NCBI GenBank assembly: GCA_009775225.1 | Contig: VSPE01000011.1 | Span: 1 to 53,549, forward strand | DNA from: Muribaculaceae bacterium | Lineage (GTDB): Bacteria > Bacteroidota > Bacteroidia > Bacteroidales > Muribaculaceae | Length of the DNA stretch: 53,549 nucleotides | Reading direction: 5' to 3' | Shown: positions 33,860-42,433 of the stretch, piece by piece | Layout: every line of letters starts with the position of its first letter | Numbering within the stretch: position 1 is the first letter of the stretch | Made by a program: the position numbers and the translations under genes | The notes under the pieces: generated by a model | The model's input: only the letters and a program-made list of their open reading frames with translations | What the model was told of the DNA's origin: nothing | The model's database searches: none

Positions 33860-34099
33860 ATGGACGACAGATTAAGCAGTGAAGAAAAGAAAGAGCTTCC
33901 AGACAGCGTTTTCGGCTTGCCCGAGCGTCGCGAGTACCCTATGCCCGACGTCGCACACGTGCGTGCCGCAGAGGCTTATTTCCGTTATTGCCCCGAAGAA
34001 CTCAAGCCTGAGCTTGCCCGCGCCATATTGCGGCGCGCCCGCGAGTTCGGTGTGGATGTGGAGTCGCCGACAGTGCTCGGGTATGCCGGCGCGAAGTAA
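33860..34099 (+). CDS. small DUF6582-like protein
   Basis: 79 residues. The motif LPDSVFGLPERREYPMPDVAH matches in spacing the LPDSAF...RKYPI-D-x-AH segment I know from DUF6582 regions, often at the ends of phage capsid maturation proteins. Here it is a stand-alone protein with a helical C-terminal half (ELARAILRRAREFGVDV). No phage genes are nearby. Codon use looks native. Function unknown. Confidence 0.75.
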   Translation: MDDRLSSEEKKELPDSVFGLPERREYPMPDVAHVRAAEAYFRYCPEELKPELARAILRRAREFGVDVESPTVLGYAGAK

Positions 34100-34181
34100 T
34101 ATGTGCTTTTTTGAGTTTTGCTTTTTCAGAATTATTTGCAAAAAAATAATGGAAAATCGGGCGTCTTAAAGATTTTTTTAC

Positions 34182-34189
34182 TATTTTTG
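34182..34189 (+). promoter_or_regulatory. -7 box upstream of the DUF349 gene
   Basis: TATTTTTG matches TAnnTTTG, 48 bp before the ATG at 34238, within a strongly A+T-rich stretch. No TTTG at the expected upstream spacing. Confidence 0.45.
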
Positions 34190-34237
34190 GGGCGACATTG
34201 CTGAAAAGCGGTGTCGCTAACCTTTTTTTCTACACTT

Positions 34238-36106
34238 ATGGACATGCAAGACTCCACCCTGGCTCAGGCTCCCGAAAGCATGGGTCACGCCCTCAACGAA
34301 GCGTCGGCAACCGCTGCCGACGCCGGAACCGAAACCAATGCGGCCGCTACTGCCGAAGCCGAAGCAGCAGCCGAAGTATTAATGACAGACGGCGAAGAAG
34401 AAGCTATTGCCGAAGAAGCTGCGCGCGAAGTGACCCTCGAGTCGCTGCTCGCAGACGCACTTGCCCTACTCGGGAAAGACGGCGCCGAAATAGGTGCCGA
34501 CGAAATCCGCCGCCTGCGCCAGAATTTCGCCATGCTCCATAAGTCCGCCCCCGCTGAAGGCGAGGATGCCGCACCTGTAGATGAAGAACGTGCGAAAATG
34601 GCTGCCGACATCGAAAAGGCCATCGAGGCGCTACGTGCCAAGAAAGCAGAGTGGGCCGCCGAGCAGGAGGCTCTCCGTGCTGCCAATCTTGAACGTAAGA
34701 ATGAAATTATCGACGAAATCATCGCTCTGGCCGAGGATACCGACAACGTGAACCGCACCTTCCCCCGCTATCGCGAGCTGCAGGAAGAGTTCAACGCTGC
34801 CGGCGAAGTGCCCGCAACCGAGGAGACTTCCGTGTGGAAGCGCTTCCAGGAAGCACGCGAGCGCTATTCCGACAACCTTAAAATAAATAAGGAGCTGCGC
34901 GACTACGATTTCAAAAAGAACCTCGAAGACAAGGAGGCTCTGCTTGTGGAAGTTGCCGCACTCAAAGACGATGAAGATATAATAGGCGCTTACCGCCGCC
35001 TTCAGGATTTGCACAACCGCTGGCGCCAGATTGGCCCGGTGGCCAAAGAGTTGCGCGACGATATCTGGAACCGTTTCCGCGAGGCCTCGGCCGAGGTGAA
35101 CAAGCGTTATCAGGCGTTCTTCGAGGCCCGCAAGGCTCGTGAGGCCGAGAATGAGGCTGCCAAAATTCTTCTGTGCCGTCAGGTGGAGGAAATAGACCGC
35201 AGCACACTCACATCGTTTATCTCCTGGGACGAAGCCACACGCCGCATACAGGCCGTACAGGAAGAGTGGCGTAAGCTCGGATATGCCTCCAAGAAGGTGA
35301 ACAGGCAGCTTTTTGCCCGCTTCCGCAGCGCCTGCGATGAGTTCTTTGCCGCCAAGGCCGAGTTCTATCGCAACACACGCGAGGAAATAAACGCCAACAT
35401 GGCGCGGAAGAGCGCTCTCATAGCACGTGCCGAGGAGCTTAAGGATAGCACCGAATGGCGCAAGACCACCGACGAAATTCTTGCTCTTCAGAAAGAATGG
35501 CGCACCATAGGCTCTGTGCCCCGCAAGCACAGCGAGGATATGTGGAAGCGTTTTACCGCCGCCTGCAACACTTTCTTCGACAACAAGAAGAAAGCCACTT
35601 CGGGTCAGCGCCAGACCGAAGCCGCCAACCTCAAGGCCAAGCGCGAGATTGTGACGGCTCTCAAGGCGCTTGTGGAGGCCGGAACCGACAAGGCCGACGC
35701 TGTGGCCGAGCTGCGCAAGCTTCAGGACACCTGGAAAGAGATTGGCCACGTGCCCTTCCGCGACAAAGACAAGCTCTACGACGCTTATCGCGCCGCCGTG
35801 GATGCCGTACGCGACCACTTCGCAATTGCCGAGTCACGCGCCCGCCGCGAGCGTTTCGAGGCCAATGTGGCACGCATCGAGGGCGACGACAACAAACTCT
35901 TCCGCGAGCGCGAGCGTCTGCTCCACGCTCTCGACGGACGTCGTGCCGACCTGCGTACCTACGAAAACAATCTCGGTTTCCTCTCTGCGAAATCGAAATC
36001 GGGCGGCTCGTTGCTGCACGACCTTGAACGCCGCATAGAGCGTCTGAAAGCCGATATTGCCGACCTCGAAGACAAAATCAAGATAATAGATACACGTCTG
36101 GCTTGA
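34238..36106 (+). CDS. DUF349 repeat protein
   Basis: 622 residues from MDMQDSTLAQAPESMG. A low-complexity Ala/Glu/Thr-rich acidic segment (~10-70) precedes a mostly helical protein. It has repeated ~70-residue DUF349 units marked by W-x-x-F/I and F-x-x-A patterns (for example VWKRFQEARERY, IWNRFREASAEVNKRY, MWKRFTAACNTFFDNK). The end is a coiled coil (LERRIERLKADIADLEDKI). The molecular role of DUF349 is not established. It is followed after 19 bp by the sugar transferase gene. The ATG at 34238 is preferred over an upstream in-frame start. Confidence 0.87.
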   Translation: MDMQDSTLAQAPESMGHALNEASATAADAGTETNAAATAEAEAAAEVLMTDGEEEAIAEEAAREVTLESLLADALALLGKDGAEIGADEIRRLRQNFAMLHKSAPAEGEDAAPVDEERAKMAADIEKAIEALRAKKAEWAAEQEALRAANLERKNEIIDEIIALAEDTDNVNRTFPRYRELQEEFNAAGEVPATEETSVWKRFQEARERYSDNLKINKELRDYDFKKNLEDKEALLVEVAALKDDEDIIGAYRRLQDLHNRWRQIGPVAKELRDDIWNRFREASAEVNKRYQAFFEARKAREAENEAAKILLCRQVEEIDRSTLTSFISWDEATRRIQAVQEEWRKLGYASKKVNRQLFARFRSACDEFFAAKAEFYRNTREEINANMARKSALIARAEELKDSTEWRKTTDEILALQKEWRTIGSVPRKHSEDMWKRFTAACNTFFDNKKKATSGQRQTEAANLKAKREIVTALKALVEAGTDKADAVAELRKLQDTWKEIGHVPFRDKDKLYDAYRAAVDAVRDHFAIAESRARRERFEANVARIEGDDNKLFRERERLLHALDGRRADLRTYENNLGFLSAKSKSGGSLLHDLERRIERLKADIADLEDKIKIIDTRLA

Positions 36107-36125
36107 CCGGACTTCTTTCACGCCG

Positions 36126-37520
36126 ATGACAACTACCCAACGACCATTAGGGCGAGGGCAGTATCTCGAGCCGCTGCTCTCTTTGGGAGACTTTGTGATT
36201 GTGCTTCTGCTGTTCTGGGTCACAATCACGGTCTTCCCCGAGATTAAGGAGCCGGCTCGCGAGCTGCGCGAACTCTGGCTGCTGGTGTGCGTCAGCTTCG
36301 TGCCCGCTATGGCCTGGACTATAGGCCGGCGGCACGAATACCGTGCCATAAGTATTGAGAATGTGGTGCGTTCCACATTCTTTGCTGTCGTTACCCACGC
36401 GCTGTTTTTTCTTTCTCTCATAGCCTTCCTCGGCATCACGTCGATGCCCGGACGTGCCTACGTGTTCTACTACGGGCTTATGGTGGCCGTACAGCCGCTG
36501 TTCCGCCTTGTCGCCGGCGTGTTTATCAAGGCTTACCGTCGACGCGGCTTCAACTACACCCGCGTCGTAATCATAGGCAGCGGCCCCACGGCCATGAGGC
36601 TCTTCGAGAGTATGCAGCAGGAGAGCGGCTTCGGCTACCGCGTGCTCGGAGTTTTCGACAACAACCCCGACGAGCGCTTCGTATACGATACGGTACGGCC
36701 TATCGATGAGCTTGAGCGCTTTGTGGCAGAGAAGCACGTGAGGCAGATTTTTTTCACCCTCTCGGGCCACAACGAGGCTCTTGCGCAGGTGATAAAGATT
36801 GCCGACGACCATGTGGCCGACTTCTACTACGTGCCTCAAATACCGCGAATACTTCCGCGCCGCTTCCAACTGCACAATATAGGTGCGCTGCCGGTGCTGT
36901 CGCTACGTCCCAACCCGCTCCAGAGTATTGTCAACCGTACGGTGAAACGCACCTTCGACATCTGTGTGTCGTCGGTGTTCCTGCTCTTCTATCCGCTGGT
37001 GTATATACCTGTGGCTATCGCTATCAAGCTGTCGTCGCCCGGCCCCGTCTATTTCAGACAGGAGCGCACCGGCTACCTCGGCGATACATTCAAGTGCCTT
37101 AAATTCCGCACCATGCGTGTCAACGCAAACAGCGACAAGTACCAGGCTACCCAGAACGACCCCCGAAAGACACGTGTGGGCGATTTCCTCAGGCGCACGT
37201 CTATCGACGAGTTGCCGCAGTTTATCAATGTGTGGCGCGGCGATATGTCGATAGTAGGCCCGCGCCCGCACATGCTCAAGCATACCGAGGACTATACGCG
37301 CCTTGTCGACAGCTATATGGTGCGCCATGCCGTGAAGCCCGGCATTACAGGCTGGGCGCAGGTCAACGGTCTGCGAGGCCTTACCGACGAGCTGTGGAAA
37401 ATGGAGCGCCGTGTGGAGCATGATGTGTGGTATATCGAGAACTGGACGTTCCTTCTCGACCTCAAGATTATGGTACGCACCGTAATCAATGCCGTACAAG
37501 GCGAAAAGAATGCTTTCTGA
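36126..37520 (+). CDS. undecaprenyl-phosphate sugar phosphotransferase (WcaJ family)
   Basis: 464 residues. Four N-terminal membrane helices, a CoA-binding-like Rossmann domain (VVIIGSGPTAMRLFE), one more hydrophobic segment near 275-300, and a C-terminal bacterial sugar transferase domain. That domain shows SSPGPVYFRQERTG, KFRTM, RTSIDELPQFINV, DMSIVGPRPHM and KPGITGWAQVNG. It is predicted to load the first sugar phosphate, usually glucose-1-P, onto undecaprenyl phosphate for exopolysaccharide synthesis. No other polysaccharide genes are adjacent, so it appears isolated. Its stop overlaps the start of the next gene. Confidence 0.93.
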   Translation: MTTTQRPLGRGQYLEPLLSLGDFVIVLLLFWVTITVFPEIKEPARELRELWLLVCVSFVPAMAWTIGRRHEYRAISIENVVRSTFFAVVTHALFFLSLIAFLGITSMPGRAYVFYYGLMVAVQPLFRLVAGVFIKAYRRRGFNYTRVVIIGSGPTAMRLFESMQQESGFGYRVLGVFDNNPDERFVYDTVRPIDELERFVAEKHVRQIFFTLSGHNEALAQVIKIADDHVADFYYVPQIPRILPRRFQLHNIGALPVLSLRPNPLQSIVNRTVKRTFDICVSSVFLLFYPLVYIPVAIAIKLSSPGPVYFRQERTGYLGDTFKCLKFRTMRVNANSDKYQATQNDPRKTRVGDFLRRTSIDELPQFINVWRGDMSIVGPRPHMLKHTEDYTRLVDSYMVRHAVKPGITGWAQVNGLRGLTDELWKMERRVEHDVWYIENWTFLLDLKIMVRTVINAVQGEKNAF

Positions 37521-40500
37521 TGCTTACCATATATAAGGCGTCGGCCGGCTCGGGCAAGACTTTTACCCTCACATACGAATATATAAAGACCTTGCTCGGC
37601 ATAAAGCTTCAGCCCTCGGGGCGATACTGTCTCAATGCCGACAAATATGTGCCCGGAGGCCGGCGCAGGCCTAACCGCCACCGGGTAATTCTTGCGATTA
37701 CCTTCACCAACGCAGCTACTGAGGAGATGAAGACGCGCATAGTGCGCGAGCTGTCGAAGCTTGCTGCCGATGCCGAGGCCGCCTCGCTCTACGGTCGCTG
37801 GCTGACTGATGCCTTCGGCTGTACGCCTGCCGAGCTGAGAGATGCCGCCGAGAAAGCCCTCGGCGAGATGCTGTATGACTACGGCGGCTTCAACGTGAGT
37901 ACTATCGACTCCTTCTTTCAGACGGTGCTGCGCACCTTCTCGCGCGAGGTAGACCACCAGGGCGACTATCAGCTCGAGCTGGACTCGCGCACTCTCATGA
38001 AGCAGAGTGTGTCGGCCATGCTCGACGATATAAACTACATGCCGCGTCAGTCGAAATCGCGCCTGGTGGATTGGATACGACACTTCACCTTCGACAGTAT
38101 AAGCCGTGGCAAGGGCTATAACCTGTTCAACCGCGACGGCGAGGTGCTCAACAGTCTCACAAGGGCTATGTCGGACGCCCTCGACGAGACGTACGGCAAC
38201 TATGCCGCCGCGCTCCGCCGCTACCTCTCCGACCCTTCGAGGATAGAGCGCTTCGCGGCCGAGCTGCGCAAGCGCGTCGACGATGCCGTTGCGCCTGCTG
38301 TGGATGCCGCGCGTGAGTTCAGGCGTGCCCTGGCGCGCGACGGAGTAAGCTCCGAGCTTTTCAACGCCTCGGTGTGCTCGCGAGCTTTCGATATGGCGTC
38401 GGGCAAGGATATATCGCTCGTAAAGACTATGGAGCAGGTGGCCGACGGCTCTAAACCCGCCAAGAGTCTGGTGGTGGTCTCCAAGGCCAAGGCGCAGAAA
38501 GTGAGCGTGGATACCTGCGAGCCGTACTACAATCGGCTTGCCGACTTCTGCTGCGCTGCCGTGACCGGGCTGCCGATGAAGGAATTTTATCAGGCTCTGC
38601 TTGACAGCGTTGGCGCGCTCGATTTCTTCGGCATGGCCACTCTCAGCCTCGAGGAGTTCCTGCGTCAGAACAATACCGTGCTCATCTCTGATACAGGCGA
38701 GCTGCTGAAGCGCATAATAAGCGATGCCGAGATGCCTTTCATATACGAGCGCCTGGGCATGAAGCTTGAGACGCTGCTGATTGACGAGTTTCAGGATACA
38801 TCGCACCTTCAGTGGCATAATCTGCGGCCTTTGGTGGCCAACAGTCTTGCCGAGGGACACGACAATCTCATCATCGGCGACGAGAAGCAGGCCATATATC
38901 GCTTCCGTAACTCCGACAGCGAATTGCTGGGGAGCATAGTGCAGACGCGCGATTTCCCCGACAGTCATGTGCTCAGGGGCTTCTCGGAGTCCGACAATAC
39001 CAATCACCGCAGCGCCGGCGGCATCGTACGGTTTAACAACAGCCTCTTCGCTCTGCTCGCGCCTATGATTGGAGCGGGAAGCTACGGCAATGTGGTGCAG
39101 GGAGTGAGTCCCGCGCTCACAGACATCCCGGCCTATGTGAAGCTTGTGTTTCCGGCCGAAGGCATTGATGCGCTCGACGCTCCTGCGGTGCTCGAAGACA
39201 TGTGTGCCGACATCATCAGGCAGCACGAAGAAGGAGGCTACCGCTGGCGCGACATCCTCATCCTTACCCGTACACGCAAGGAAGCGAGCACTGCGGTCGA
39301 GTACATCATAACCAATCACCCGGAGATAAAAGTGCTGTCGTCGGAGGCACTGCTGCTCAGCTCTTCGCCCGCAGTACGCTCTATAATGAGCATGCTCAAG
39401 CTTGTGGAGAACTCGTACACCGATGGCTGCAAACCCTCCGGTGATGCTCCCAAATATGCCACTAACGCCGATATAGCGCTGATGATTACGCGCTTCAACT
39501 ACTATATTGCCGAAGGCTTCGACAATCCTGACGCGCTTCGTATGGCTCTTGGCGACGGCAGTGCCGATACTCTCGACGCCGAGTTGCGTGCAATCAGAGC
39601 CGAAAACCCCGCAAATCTCGTGGCGATGATAGACGCCGTGGTAAGTCACAAACTCAGTGCCGAGCAGCGCCTTCACGAGCATGCCTATATAACCGCCCTC
39701 CAAGACCTTGCCATAAAGCACCTCGATGGCCCCGACCCCTCGGTGGGTGCCTTTGTGGAAGCATACAACATAAATCTTGACCGATGGGCCATAAAGGCGT
39801 CGAACGACATTGATGCCGTGGAGGTCATGACAGTACACAAGTCGAAGGGCCTCGAGCGCGATTGCGTGCACATCCCCTTTGCCGACTGGTCGCTTTCGCA
39901 CAATTCGCAGTCGAGGTGGATTTCGCTTGAGGGGCTGCAGGGCTTCGACCCCGACATTGTGCCGCCGCTGCTCCGTGTCACCGTATCGTCGGGTTCGGTG
40001 CTGCGCAACCCCGCCGTATCGCCTTTCGCATCCGTATTCGAGCGCGACGAGGAGCTTGAGCGGATAGAAAACCTGAACACCGCATACGTGGCCTTTACAC
40101 GCGCCGCCCGCGAGCTGTGTGTGCATTGCGGCACATCCGACATCGGCGCTCTTGTGTTCGATGCCGCCGCATCGCTTGGAGATATTGTCGACGACGGCTG
40201 CGGACACCGCGTATTCGAGCAGGGCGAGCCTACCATGTTTATCGCGGATGGCAAGAAGGAGGTGAAAGACACCGTACATGCCGGCCAATACCCTGTGGTG
40301 TACAATGAGAAGACGCGTCGCCTCACCGCTATCGACGACATCTTCTCGACTTCGCTCGACATAGGCGGCGAGGAAGAGCCGATGATTGTTGACGAGCCGA
40401 CGCCGGGCGTGGCACAGATGCTCGACGCCGCAGAGCGTGGCAATATCCTCCACTCTATTCTGGCCGGCACGCGCACACTCGACATGCTCCGGGCTTCAGC

Positions 40501-40861
40501 CGACAGGGTAGGGCGACGCGCCGGGCTGTCGCAGCAGGAAGTGGCCGAGTACCGCAGCGAGCTTGAGAGAGCTATCGCGGCCGGAGGCGACATCGTGGCC
40601 TCGTGGTTCGGCTCCGAGGCAAAAATATTTGCCGAGCGCGCCATATACGTGCCCGACTCCGATATGACGTTCCGACCCGACCGTGTGCTTGTTCGGCCCG
40701 ACGGAACCACGGTTGTGGTAGACTACAAATTCACGTCGGAAACGCGCCGCAAGCACTTCGCACAGGTGCAGAACTACCTGCATCTGCTCAAGGCTCTCGG
40801 CCATGAAAACGTGTGCGGCTACCTGTGGTACCCCCTGCTCGGCGTTGTGGAGAAGGTATGA
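37520..40861 (+). CDS. AddA/RecB-like UvrD helicase with C-terminal nuclease
   Basis: 1113 residues from MLTIYKASAGSGKTFTLTYE (Walker A at the N-terminus). SF1 helicase motifs are present: TFTNAATEEMK, LLIDEFQDTSHLQWHN, IIGDEKQAIYRFRNSD, VMTVHKSKGLERD and AYVAFTRAARELC. The C-terminus holds a RecB-type PD-(D/E)XK nuclease (DRVLV...VVVDYKFTSE...QVQNYLHLL). This is the helicase-nuclease subunit of a double-strand-break resection complex. The partner AddB gene, commonly next to it, is not in the window; the foldback repeat and rubrerythrin follow instead. The ATG overlaps the previous stop (TGATG). Confidence 0.9.
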   Translation: MLTIYKASAGSGKTFTLTYEYIKTLLGIKLQPSGRYCLNADKYVPGGRRRPNRHRVILAITFTNAATEEMKTRIVRELSKLAADAEAASLYGRWLTDAFGCTPAELRDAAEKALGEMLYDYGGFNVSTIDSFFQTVLRTFSREVDHQGDYQLELDSRTLMKQSVSAMLDDINYMPRQSKSRLVDWIRHFTFDSISRGKGYNLFNRDGEVLNSLTRAMSDALDETYGNYAAALRRYLSDPSRIERFAAELRKRVDDAVAPAVDAAREFRRALARDGVSSELFNASVCSRAFDMASGKDISLVKTMEQVADGSKPAKSLVVVSKAKAQKVSVDTCEPYYNRLADFCCAAVTGLPMKEFYQALLDSVGALDFFGMATLSLEEFLRQNNTVLISDTGELLKRIISDAEMPFIYERLGMKLETLLIDEFQDTSHLQWHNLRPLVANSLAEGHDNLIIGDEKQAIYRFRNSDSELLGSIVQTRDFPDSHVLRGFSESDNTNHRSAGGIVRFNNSLFALLAPMIGAGSYGNVVQGVSPALTDIPAYVKLVFPAEGIDALDAPAVLEDMCADIIRQHEEGGYRWRDILILTRTRKEASTAVEYIITNHPEIKVLSSEALLLSSSPAVRSIMSMLKLVENSYTDGCKPSGDAPKYATNADIALMITRFNYYIAEGFDNPDALRMALGDGSADTLDAELRAIRAENPANLVAMIDAVVSHKLSAEQRLHEHAYITALQDLAIKHLDGPDPSVGAFVEAYNINLDRWAIKASNDIDAVEVMTVHKSKGLERDCVHIPFADWSLSHNSQSRWISLEGLQGFDPDIVPPLLRVTVSSGSVLRNPAVSPFASVFERDEELERIENLNTAYVAFTRAARELCVHCGTSDIGALVFDAAASLGDIVDDGCGHRVFEQGEPTMFIADGKKEVKDTVHAGQYPVVYNEKTRRLTAIDDIFSTSLDIGGEEEPMIVDEPTPGVAQMLDAAERGNILHSILAGTRTLDMLRASADRVGRRAGLSQQEVAEYRSELERAIAAGGDIVASWFGSEAKIFAERAIYVPDSDMTFRPDRVLVRPDGTTVVVDYKFTSETRRKHFAQVQNYLHLLKALGHENVCGYLWYPLLGVVEKV

Positions 40862-40954
40862 GGGTGCCATAAGCTCAGCTTGAAAATTATATATATAACA
40901 AGCCGGTGGCGCTGAAGTGGCGTCGCCGGCTCGTCGGTTATGTAAAGGAGTTTA

Positions 40955-41117
40955 AGAGATTGTCTAAAATTTATATTACTTTGCTTTTGAGGGCCTTGTC
41001 AGCGTCTTTTTGTTCGCTCTTCAGTCTCGTAGCTACAGCTACGCTCCTTCATCGCAAACAAAAGTCCATCTGACAATCCCTCTCAAAATCTGTATAATAT
41101 AAATTTAGACAATCTCT
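40955..41117. repeat. 163-bp foldback repeat, copy 2
   Basis: Same length and about 95 % identical to copy 1 (9145-9307); the eight differences by eye are single-base substitutions. Same self-complementary structure with outer arms AGAGATTGTCTAAA/TTTAGACAATCTCT. It sits between the convergent ends of the helicase-nuclease and rubrerythrin genes, 30 bp before the rubrerythrin stop. No ORF inside. No clear target-site duplication. The rest of the 40862-41147 gap shows only a short G+C hairpin region around 40901-40931. Confidence 0.9.
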
Positions 41118-41147
41118 AAATTTGTTGAAATTCTTAATCGTCTATAC

Positions 41148-41729
41148 TTAATAGTTATTTGCCTTGCGTTGGAACCAAGCCTGCTCCATGCCGCATACGG
41201 GGCAGCGTTTGGGGGCTGCTTTTGCCGTTACGGTGAAGCCGCAGCGGCGGCAGTACCACTCGGTAGGTTCTGCCTGCTCGAACTCGGTGCCGGTTTCGAG
41301 GCGTTCGAGGAGCTTGATGTAGCGGGCCTCGTGCATTTTCTCGACGTTTGCGATGAGTTTGTATATGTTTGCTATCTGTGGGAAGCCTTCTTCCTGTGCA
41401 GTCTTGGCGAAGGTGTCGTATAGGTCGCTCCATTCCTCGCGTTCGCCGGCTGCGGCTTCGGCAAGGTTGGTCTTGGTATCGCCCACTACGCCTGCGGGGT
41501 AACCTGCCTTGATTTCTACGGTGCCGCCTTCGAGGAGATTGAAGAAGATGCGGGCGTGGCTCAGCTCCTGTTCGGCTGTTTCGAGGAATACGGCTGCAAT
41601 CTGTTCGTAGCCTTCTTCCTTGGCTTTTTCAGCAAAGAGGGTATATCTTGAACGAGCCTGGCTTTCGCCGGCGAATGAGGCAAGCAGATTGTGCTCGGTC
41701 TGAGTGCCTTTGATGCTTTTCTGTTCCAT
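41148..41729 (-). CDS. rubrerythrin
   Basis: 193 residues from MEQKSIKGTQTEHNLLASFAGE. The N-terminal ferritin-like diiron domain has E-x-x-x-R-x-x-Y (GESQARSRYTLF), ETAEQELSHA and KMHEARY. The C-terminal rubredoxin-like domain has CRRCGF and CPVCGM. It reduces hydrogen peroxide in anaerobes using NADH-linked electron donors. Divergent from an ECF sigma factor gene 191 bp away. The upstream in-frame extension to 41840 is intergenic sequence and is not used. Confidence 0.96.
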   Translation of the reverse strand: MEQKSIKGTQTEHNLLASFAGESQARSRYTLFAEKAKEEGYEQIAAVFLETAEQELSHARIFFNLLEGGTVEIKAGYPAGVVGDTKTNLAEAAAGEREEWSDLYDTFAKTAQEEGFPQIANIYKLIANVEKMHEARYIKLLERLETGTEFEQAEPTEWYCRRCGFTVTAKAAPKRCPVCGMEQAWFQRKANNY

Positions 41730-41920
41730 ATTGTATTCGGAATTGCTGTTTTGGAGTTTTACTATCTTAAACACCGTGACAGGCCCGATAGTTGAGGTTG
41801 GGATGTGAAAAAATGTGGGAACAAGGCCAAAAATCCTCAAAAAACGCTAATCCGCAAATCATTAACTGATACGGGAGTGTTGTTCAGTTACAGATTTAAC
41901 ACGCTCAACAACCTCTCTCT

Positions 41921-42430
41921 ATGCAATACGATACTTTTCAAAGCAAGTTGATTTCTATTCAGCGCAATCTTCTCAACTACGCCTATACCCTCACGGCTAA
42001 CCGCGACGACGCATACGACCTCCTGCAGGATACCACTCTCAAGGCTCTCGACAACAGGGATAAATATGTAGAGAATGTGAACTTCAAGGGCTGGATGTTC
42101 ACTATAATGCGCAATCTGTTTATCAACAACTACCGCAAGTCGGTGCGCACTTCGGTGTTGCTAGACAGTTCCGACGACCTCTATATGCTCAATCTGAGTC
42201 AGGACTCGGGCATCGATTCGCCTGAAGGCTCTATTTCGGTAAAGGAGATACACGGCATGCTTGAGGCTATCGCGCCCGACTTGCGCAAGCCATTCTCGAT
42301 GTTTCTAGCGGGGTATAAATATACTGAAATAGCCGAGCAGCTCGGCGAGCCGCTTGGCACGGTAAAGAGCCGTATATTCCAGGCGCGACGGCGTCTTCAG
42401 AAGGCTTTGGGCCAATATCGCTACGACTGA
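41921..42430 (+). CDS. ECF-type RNA polymerase sigma factor, copy A
   Basis: 169 residues. Region 2 at ~10-75 (NRDDAYDLLQDTTLKALDN, NFKGWMFTIMRNLFINNYR) and region 4 at ~115-165 (KYTEIAEQLGEPLGTVKSRIFQARRRLQKAL). No region 3. It aligns without gaps over almost its full length to the sigma factor at 52835-53344, roughly two thirds identical by eye. No anti-sigma gene is adjacent: rubrerythrin lies upstream (divergent) and ribF downstream (convergent, 3 bp away). It may respond to oxidative or envelope stress, which is context inference. Confidence 0.95.
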   Translation: MQYDTFQSKLISIQRNLLNYAYTLTANRDDAYDLLQDTTLKALDNRDKYVENVNFKGWMFTIMRNLFINNYRKSVRTSVLLDSSDDLYMLNLSQDSGIDSPEGSISVKEIHGMLEAIAPDLRKPFSMFLAGYKYTEIAEQLGEPLGTVKSRIFQARRRLQKALGQYRYD

Positions 42431-42433
42431 TGT

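Noticed and set aside
37313..40453. A 1046-codon open frame on the minus strand
   Set aside because: It is antisense to the helicase-nuclease gene, whose frame shows all expected motifs. The antisense product is rich in His/Arg/Val with no recognisable domain; high G+C codon bias leaves the opposite strand open.
40901..40931. Terminator after the helicase-nuclease gene
   Set aside because: Only about 6 bp of G+C stem (AGCCGG/CCGGCT) and no T-tract; too weak to call.
41730..41920. Autoregulatory ECF-type promoter for sigma factor copy A (a GGGAAC-like element near 41817)
   Set aside because: No matching -10 element at a plausible distance and no equivalent upstream of copy B, so it is not supported.
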